From NCBI GenBank assembly GCA_027946365.1, contig JAPEUQ010000018.1, forward strand, positions 558,001-622,000: DNA of 64,000 nucleotides, written 5' to 3'. Origin of the DNA: Kalmusia sp. IMI 367209 (taxonomy: Eukaryota > Ascomycota > Dothideomycetes > Pleosporales > Didymosphaeriaceae). Below, in pieces: positions 57,795 through 64,000 of the stretch. Every line of letters starts with the position of its first letter. Position 1 is the stretch's first letter. Both the position numbers and the translations under genes were made by a program. The notes under the pieces were generated by a model. It was not told the origin of the DNA, made no database searches, and saw only the letters and a program-made list of their open reading frames with translations.

Positions 57795-58898
57795 TTAAGA
57801 AATGACATAACGTTGCCTCTGCTCACAGATATCATCCTCAACGATTGCATCTTCCCATGTCCTTTGGCCTTGTGATGAATCGCCGGAACCCAGTAGCCTT
57901 TGAGAGCTAGGTCTGAAAAATGCCTTACTCGCGATCCATTCCTCTAACGCTGTTTGAACCTCGGGGCTAGCGTACACATCATGCCATTGGGGTCCCCCAG
58001 GTATGTGATCTGTGAAATATTCCATACGAGCGCGGCTTCGAAATTCTATATGTCCTTCGTATTTGAATTCGCAATCTTGCAACTTCTTTACTCCAGTTTC
58101 CGTGAACCATCTCTCTTGGTCATCTGGGTCCCATGCTTTAGATGACGCATCTGAACAACCCCTCATTCTCGCCCATTGGAGGACAATCACGAGGTGTCTG
58201 AGGTGTGGAAACGAAAGTCCGATTTTGGCTAGAGGTTCGAGGAAATTTTCTTGCCGTACATGACCCAGTGGAACTATAACTCGGATTCTGCGGACGAAGT
58301 CTACGATGTGCTGCATTGGAAGCTTGAAGTAATATGCATTTCGGTAGTCTTGTTTTGCGAACAATAGAAACTCGTTGTTGGTGTAAAAAAATTCTGTTGA
58401 CAATGCTGCGATCTCCGGAGTCATACGAAGGTGTGTGAATAGGCACTCGTAAGCAGACGCAGATTCAGGAACGTAATGTGTCGGGAACATCGGATTCTTA
58501 AACGACAGATTGTAACCGAGGATTCGCAGCTTTGTTTCGTTCGGGCATTTGTTCCATCCATCCGCGAAGCGCTCTTGCAGCGGAACTTGAGGTATAATCA
58601 CGGTCTTCCTCGATACTTCCAATCGGAAGGGATGACTGCAGTAGACCTCGGGAGTCCCGTTGCCATATCCAGAGACTGTGAAAATCTTGACAGGATACGT
58701 TGAAGTTATCCACACGGACGAGCCGGGTTGAACAATGTATTCGGAGTGTAGCCGAAGGGGATGATGCTCATCCGAGCCAGCTAGTGTAATGTCATCCATG
58801 TTGTCCAAAGCCGCGCAGCTAAGCTCTTTCGATGACTGGGATATCGTGGGATCGTCTCCATCAGGGGGCTGATTCTCGCAAAACGAAGGGTGGTCCAT
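57795..58898 (-). CDS. F-box-like fungal hypothetical protein
   Basis: Single exon, 367 aa. The N-terminal 100 residues include an acidic start MDHPSFCENQPPDGDD. An F-box-like helix appears at about residues 117-130 as CPNETKLRILGYNLSF (compare LPNELKLRILSYNL). The middle carries SFPHLRHLVIVLQWARM, which resembles a leucine-rich strand pattern, and VDFVRRIRVIVPLGHV. No other domain. It is open and uninterrupted, with a start at an ATG shortly after the promoter-like region. A substrate-adaptor role is only inference. Confidence 0.65.
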   Translation of the reverse strand: MDHPSFCENQPPDGDDPTISQSSKELSCAALDNMDDITLAGSDEHHPLRLHSEYIVQPGSSVWITSTYPVKIFTVSGYGNGTPEVYCSHPFRLEVSRKTVIIPQVPLQERFADGWNKCPNETKLRILGYNLSFKNPMFPTHYVPESASAYECLFTHLRMTPEIAALSTEFFYTNNEFLLFAKQDYRNAYYFKLPMQHIVDFVRRIRVIVPLGHVRQENFLEPLAKIGLSFPHLRHLVIVLQWARMRGCSDASSKAWDPDDQERWFTETGVKKLQDCEFKYEGHIEFRSRARMEYFTDHIPGGPQWHDVYASPEVQTALEEWIASKAFFRPSSQRLLGSGDSSQGQRTWEDAIVEDDICEQRQRYVIS

Positions 58899-59405
58899 TA
58901 TTGTCTTGCACCGCGCTGCATAGGTAGATTGTCAGCTCATGCTTGCGCAGTGTATAGGATACCTTGCCTTATGATAAGTAGCGATAAGGCTTTGATTTGT
59001 GTTTTAAGATGTGATAAAAAAGTGAGGGGAGGTAACGTTGTCGCGCTAGAAAGTAGTGTAAACAACAAACGATAGGTCCTAGCAGGTCGCGCTTGCTCTG
59101 TTTGAGACCGACAGGTCAAGCAAGTGCATTTGCTAACATTACACCAAGTCCGATATTATCATGTACCGTTCATTCTACTATGATACTTCATCTTATGTGA
59201 AGCACGGCAGGCGGCTGCCACAGTCATAATGTCCACCCTCGAGATCTTTTGCAACTTTTGATATGTCTACAGGAGAAAAACTGGAAGATTGTCCCTGCAA
59301 ACGTTGCGTTTTCCAGGGTGATCTAGCACATGATAACATTTCAGAGAAGTCTTTCCTACCATTATATCTATCCATCGTCTCGCTACATCCCGCTACATCC
59401 GCATG
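58899..59405. other. Intergenic
   Basis: Short ORFs only. A tandem duplicate of cccgctacatcc lies at about 59388-59400. Confidence 0.4.
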
Positions 59406-61489
59406 TCAAGATTGGCGCACCAAAGGCTCAATCTCACCATTCTCTCTCATTTCCTTAACCTGAATTAAGATATGTTGACAGGCCTCCCAAATCCGTTTCC
59501 GATTCTGCAACCCCCTCAGCTCCGCCCAATGCCTCGTAAGCAGCGCGTACAGCAGATAATAATTCGTGCGATCCGGCGGCAGGAAGAAAGGTTTACGATC
59601 ATCGTCGTTGTCAATCTCAAGCTGGTTTGCGTCGAGAACAGCTTGGATTTCACCAGGCAGAGCTTCTTTGAGAATAGGCTCCAGCTCCGGTAGTTCGGAA
59701 GAGACGATATTGACGTAGTCGTTCAATGCGGCTATTGCCTTGATAGGTTTTTGCAACTTTCTTTCAGCTTCAGCAGGGGTCACGGTCGCCCAGAAAGAGT
59801 ATGAAATGATGGTGGGGTTGTTTGCGGTAGGCCATGCCTCCCAGAGCCAGGGCATTTCCCTATTAAGAAGCTTTTGGAAGTAAGAGATCGGAACTTGGCG
59901 GAAGGTGCGGGAGCTGAGACGGAGCGCAGCAATATCGCTGGAACGAAGATTGTCTAGAACTTGGAATTTCAGCTCAGCAGGCAAGCAAGCGAGAAGGTCC
60001 TGGCCTGCAGGAGTGGTGCCATGAACGGAGAAAGCACCATTACGTGGACTGAACTCTGGAGCCGTGTTGCTGGCAGCGTGCAGTATGTCCCGCAGTTTAG
60101 GAACAAATAATGGGTTGGCAGCCAGATACGCGGATCCTTTCCAGTGGCTCCATTCCTGATCTGTACCCTTCTTCACATCGGGTGCATGATGAGATTGATT
60201 GAACTGATGATTTTTTGCATCATTAGTCCACCAACTTGTTAGCCCATCTACATCGAAGGTGTCATATTGGAGCGTGGAAGCGCGCTTGAACACTTCGAAA
60301 CATGAGGGATGGAACGGCATCGAATATGCTTCGAACTGTGATTCGTCCCACATGCAATTCTCTGGGTGCGGATCTTTGCACCCATGTCGTACAGGCTTGA
60401 TGCGTGCGTTGCCATAGTCACGGGATGGCATGTGGTCACTCAATCCGCTTAGAAAGAACTTTCCCTCTTTCTCAAAATCTTCGTCGTCTTCTGATGTTTC
60501 AAAGGTCCAACGCTCGGGATGCCAACCTTCGCCTTGGGGCCCCCAATTTGTAGGCTTACGCACAAGACTTTGCCAAATCTGGCAGCCACGCATCTCTTCT
60601 GCGCCAATCTCATGGCCAGAGTAGCCGGCCCGATTCAGGCATCCTGGACCTGCGATATGTTCCACATCATACTGCTCCTTGAGAAAGTAGCCCAATTTTC
60701 CTCCTAGGCGGTGGTCGAGTTGGGCATTTCGGCGACCATCTTCGCTACCACTGTCGTCTGAATCGAAACTGCCGTCCGTGCCGTACTCGGTGGTCGCATC
60801 CTCACTAGGATAGAAGAGAGGGAACATCTCATCTTGTACATTATCTTCTGATTCCAGAGCCAAAGGACCGCGGTGCCAAGCGGGCAATGCACTGTCATCG
60901 TGACCACTAATCGTGTCTCTGCTGGTTCGTTCCTTCATCAGGCCTCGGATCCAGAACTGTCGTATAGCGTTCCGTGTTGAATCGTCGGGTTGCATATCGT
61001 CCACATCGTCCATTTCGATATCCCCCCCCTCTTCATTGTCCTCTTCCCCTACATCTGAGATATACTCTAGTCGCTCATCATCTTCGCTCTCAACTTCCCA
61101 GTCCTCATCCTCTTGATCGTCTTCCTCGATCACATCCTCTTTAGGAGACAATTTTCTCCTCCCCTTGCTGGTAACGATCCATTTCCTACCCTCGTCTTTT
61201 ATCTTACGTATGGTGAACATACACCCGGCATCACGATGGCACTCGCCTATCCAGCTATTACGTCCACCATACACGTAACTACTATAGACACCATAATATA
61301 ATTGAGGATCATCTACCAGGTGCACATTGGACATAATGGGGCCAAATCGACTCCATGCCGCACTGCGCGGCTCCGCCGGCGTGCGAATGCGGCCAATGTT
61401 GAAGCTCACGCCGCAGATATGGCACAGAACCTGACTCTATTAGGACAGTATAAGCATATTATCGTGCTACTTACCTCTGAGTAGCCCAT
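59406..61489 (-). CDS. F-box domain protein with N-terminal CxxC motif
   Basis: Two exons: 61489-61475 (five codons, MGYSE) and 61430-59406, phase 0, 679 aa. I added the tiny first exon because it gives MGYSEVLCHICGVSFNIGRIRTP, the typical start of a fungal F-box family with a CxxC pair, and because the GTAAGT...GAGTCAG intron is well formed. Acidic runs (EEDDQEDEDWEVESEDDE; EEDNEEGGDIEMDDVDDMQ) fill residues 105-165. A conserved middle section includes GCLNRAGYSGHEIGAEEMRGCQ and CKDPHPENCMWDE. The F-box lies at about residues 490-530: LLACLPAELKFQVLDNLRSSDIAALRLSSRTFRQ. It may recruit substrates to SCF, whose cullin is encoded at 9-11.6 kb. Confidence 0.82.
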
Positions 61490-62096
61490 GACGTGCGAAA
61501 AGTCAGACAAACAGATGTTGTTGTGATACACAAGTGAATAGGAGGAATATAAGGTATCGCACTAGCGTGTGGTTAGCGTCAAGCCACTGGCTTCTGCCTG
61601 CCACTAGTCCATAGATGGCAAACTGCAATTTCGTCTCGTCGCTTTTCGGACATGAGAACTTCTCTTCTCGGGCGCAATGTCCAGGCAGCGATAGGCAACG
61701 GTGCGCCGCTTTGGTGCAAGGAATTTAGTTCAGTATCAATAATGATAGATGCTACAAACGAACGTCGGAGAAACAACTATAAACCCGAAGCCAGATCGCT
61801 ACTACATCTACAATCACGACTGTTGTCTCTGTTTGTGCTGTCGGACTAGCACTAGATATCGAAAGATAAGATCCTTTAGAAAACATGGTAAAACGATGCT
61901 TCAGGGTGGAAAGGAGTGACCATGGGTAGTTCGCGTGGGGTAAGTGGCTCTACCGGGTAAGCGCTTCCGAATCCGGAATATAAGAAGCCCTAGGAATCAA
62001 AATTCATAGGAATACGCTCCAAGAGAACGAAGTTCCCAATACTCTGTCTCTTCAGATACGGAAGAAGAGCAAGGTTAGGTTTCCGGATTCTTTGCG
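61490..62096. other. Divergent intergenic region
   Basis: Between divergent F-box and NmrA-like genes. No ORF is supported. Confidence 0.4.
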
Positions 62097-63003
62097 ATGC
62101 GGGTCGTAGTATTCGGAGCCTCTGGCGTGCAAGGCGCTCACCAAGTTCCAGTCCTCGCGCGAGCAGGCCACGATGTCGTCGCCGTGAGCCGAAGTCCCAA
62201 ACCTCTCGAAATCGACAGCAAAAAGATTGAGACAGCAGCCGCAGACTTCTCTGACAAAGCAACTATTTCCAGAATCCTCCAAGGCACAGACATCGTCTTC
62301 CTCAATTTGCCGTCTACCTCCTTCAACCAATCTGAACCTATTATTCGAGGTGCAAAGGATATTGGACAAGCTGCAAAAGGATCTGGCGTGAAACTCGTTG
62401 TCTTCAATACGAGTATGCCTGTGCCAAAAAGAGCCACAAGGCATCAAAGCGCAGGATGATCGTCGGGAGATGCGGCGATTGCTCCGCGAGACTGGAGTAC
62501 CAGTTATCAGTATTGAGCCTGTTGTCTATCTCGACAATCTTCTGGAAGGTTGGGCCTTGCCGCCAATCCGGGACCGTAACACCGTTGTATATTGCCACAA
62601 GCCCACACTGCAAGTATCATGGATATGCCACCATGACGTCGCACAGCTCATGGTAGCAGCAATGCATCGACCCGACCTAGCAGGTAGCAACTTCGCCGTT
62701 GGCGGGCCAGAGACTGTTATTCTCGAACAACTCACCAAAAAGCTTTCAGTAGCATGGGGACGAAAGTTAGATTACGAGTGTCAGACTGTTGCAGACTTCT
62801 GCGAGAAAATTGGGGCTATCATGCAAGGGCGAGGACTTGAGACAGACAGAGTTATCAGCCAAATGTTCAAGGCATACACATACTATAACGAGGCTGAGGA
62901 CGAACCATTCAACATCGATATGGCGCCTGTGTTGAAAGAGCTGCCAGTTCAGCTCACAACTATTGAAGAGTGGGCGAAGAGGAGAAGCCCGCCAGGTTGG
63001 TAG
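62097..63003 (+). CDS. NmrA-like / isoflavone-reductase-type NAD(P)-binding protein, frameshifted
   Basis: About 302 aa once an indel is allowed for. MRVVVFGASGVQGAHQVPVLARAG carries the GxxGxxG motif at the N-terminus, then VVAVSRSPKP and ADFSDKATISRILQGTDIVFLNLP. After VVFNTSMPVPK the frame is lost: the present frame ends in RATRHQSAG and stop, but the next base frame continues EPQGIKAQDDRREMRRLLRETGVPVISIEP without a break. One extra A in the run 62426-62430 explains this. The second part has the YLDNLLEGWALP and SWICHHDVAQLMVAAM segments of atypical SDRs. Such proteins sense or reduce NAD(P)H. It is convergent with the GH95 gene, 25 bp apart. Confidence 0.82.
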
Positions 63004-63028
63004 TCACTCAATGAAGATCTCTTTGCCC

Positions 63029-64000
63029 TCAAGTGCTCTTTACTTCATGCCTTCCCACGCCTTCCACAACGAATTCTTTCCCAAAAGCGTAGCCATTATC
63101 TCCACACTCGTGAACACATACGATAATCTTATAACCAAACCGACTGTGCAACACCACTGGTCCCTTTATCCTACCTCCTTCCCACTCAAAATCAATTTCA
63201 ATCCCACCCCTCGCCTTTGCTCCGCTGAGCTTGCCACTTCCCCACTCCTTTGGACAAGCAGGCAGCAGGCGAATTATTCTCACTTCTTTCTCTTCCCTAT
63301 TGACCACCTCATGCGACTGCACAAGACACTCCATAACGCCGGCACAACCACCCCAATTTCCATCCAACTGCACTGGTGGATGGTTATCCATCATATTCGG
63401 TACCGTGCTATCTCTTAATAACGCTTGAATGTTTTCAAGACACTGCACAGGTTTACGGAGTCGCGCAAAGAGCGTGATGAGCCAGGCGCGGCTCCACCCC
63501 GTGTGTCCTCCACCGTGGGCGAGACGGTTCTCGAGCGTTTTCAGCGCAGCACCAGCCAATTCAGGTGTTGCGGAAGGAGTGATAGTAGAGCCCGGGTACA
63601 CACCGTAGAGGTGCGAGACGTGGCGATGGCCGGGCTCAGCGTCAGCATAGTCATACAGACCCCATTCCTTGATACCGCCGTGCGTGGTGCTTATAGCAGG
63701 ATGCGGAAGCCTGAGGAGAGCACTTTCGACCCGTGTCGTGATGTCCAGCAGCTCAGGTGTAGAGAATGTGTCGAGAGCTGCCCGATGCAGTTCGTGAAGG
63801 CTGCTGAGAAAGCTAGTGAAGACATCTCTTATTATCGCCACATCCATCGTAGATCCCTCGCAAAAGATACCTTTCCTCCCTTTTGCATCGAGGAACGTAT
63901 TCTCAGGTGAAAGGGAAGGGCTCGTCACCAGCCACCGCCCCGTTTCATCCTCAACCAAGAAATCTAGCAAGAACTCCACACATCCCTTCAGCACAGGAAA
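63029..64000 (-). CDS. Glycoside hydrolase family 95 (alpha-L-fucosidase), C-terminal part, cut by right edge
   Basis: The frame is open to base 64000 (the visible 5' end reads FPVLKGCVEF); the N-terminal part is outside. Typical GH95 segments: LVTSPSLSPEN, GSTMDVAIIRDVF, EWGLYDYADAEPGHRHVSHLYGVYPG, GGGHTGWSRAWLITLFARL and NHPPVQLDGNWGGCAGVMECLVQS; the Asp in QLDGNWGG corresponds to a conserved active-site position of the family. The C-terminal beta domain includes LLPACPKEWGSGKLSGAKARGG. The family removes alpha-L-fucose (or related sugars) from plant and animal glycans by inversion. Whether it is secreted cannot be judged without the N-terminus. Confidence 0.88.
   Translation of the reverse strand, partial: FPVLKGCVEFLLDFLVEDETGRWLVTSPSLSPENTFLDAKGRKGIFCEGSTMDVAIIRDVFTSFLSSLHELHRAALDTFSTPELLDITTRVESALLRLPHPAISTTHGGIKEWGLYDYADAEPGHRHVSHLYGVYPGSTITPSATPELAGAALKTLENRLAHGGGHTGWSRAWLITLFARLRKPVQCLENIQALLRDSTVPNMMDNHPPVQLDGNWGGCAGVMECLVQSHEVVNREEKEVRIIRLLPACPKEWGSGKLSGAKARGGIEIDFEWEGGRIKGPVVLHSRFGYKIIVCVHECGDNGYAFGKEFVVEGVGRHEVKST

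Overview
The window is nuclear DNA of a filamentous ascomycete (Pezizomycotina; probably Dothideomycetes, by protein style only). Reasons: almost every gene is cut by 45-170 nt introns with GTRNGT donors, CTNAC-type branch points and YAG acceptors; protein families are fungal (Hsp88-type Hsp110, cullin-1, Srf1, Mit_KHE1, Sim4/Fta1, fungal F-box-like proteins, MFS permeases). There is no operon structure, and I saw no tRNA, rRNA or CRISPR array. Many starts and splice sites below were placed by hand from frame continuity, so each CDS entry lists its exons.

Layout. 0-8.2 kb (minus strand): a FAD monooxygenase cut by the left edge, two adjacent hypothetical genes sharing one domain (tandem paralogs), and a four-exon hypothetical gene with an in-frame TAG. 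9-13 kb: cullin-1, divergent from a cupin gene. 13.9-17.9 kb: a large ankyrin/TPR/membrane protein with near-identical DNA repeats. 18.3-19 kb: a decayed small secreted protein gene. 20-34.7 kb is a housekeeping block: Mit_KHE1, Srf1-like, TatD, an SDR, a hypothetical gene, CENP-L/Fta1, Hsp110 and a disordered Arg-rich protein. 34.7-37.3 kb is gene-poor and carries a SET-protein remnant. 37.4-46.4 kb: two membrane proteins, a stand-alone copy of the tail region of sterol-glucosyltransferase-like proteins, a luciferase-domain (DUF5519) protein and an SRPBCC protein. 47.5-61.5 kb alternates four F-box-like proteins with metabolic genes: extended-SDR epimerase, carboxylesterase pseudogene, TauD/TfdA dioxygenase and a VBA-type MFS permease. 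62-64 kb: an NmrA-like protein, tail-to-tail with a GH95 alpha-L-fucosidase that runs off the right edge.

A recurring observation is small indels in short repeats that break otherwise well-conserved genes: Hsp110 (A-run at 32336), the epimerase (CT-repeat near 49420), the NmrA-like gene (A-run at 62426), and possibly the secreted-protein gene. They may be uncorrected sequencing errors or real mutations. True pseudogenes, with multiple lesions and loss of sequence, are the esterase at 50.6-51.3 kb, the SET remnant at 35.5 kb and probably the secreted protein at 18.3 kb.

I did not find a clearly novel multi-gene system. The best candidates for something undescribed are the tandem paralog pair at 2.8-5.7 kb, the ankyrin/TPR/membrane protein, and the stand-alone tail-domain protein at 42.4-43.8 kb.
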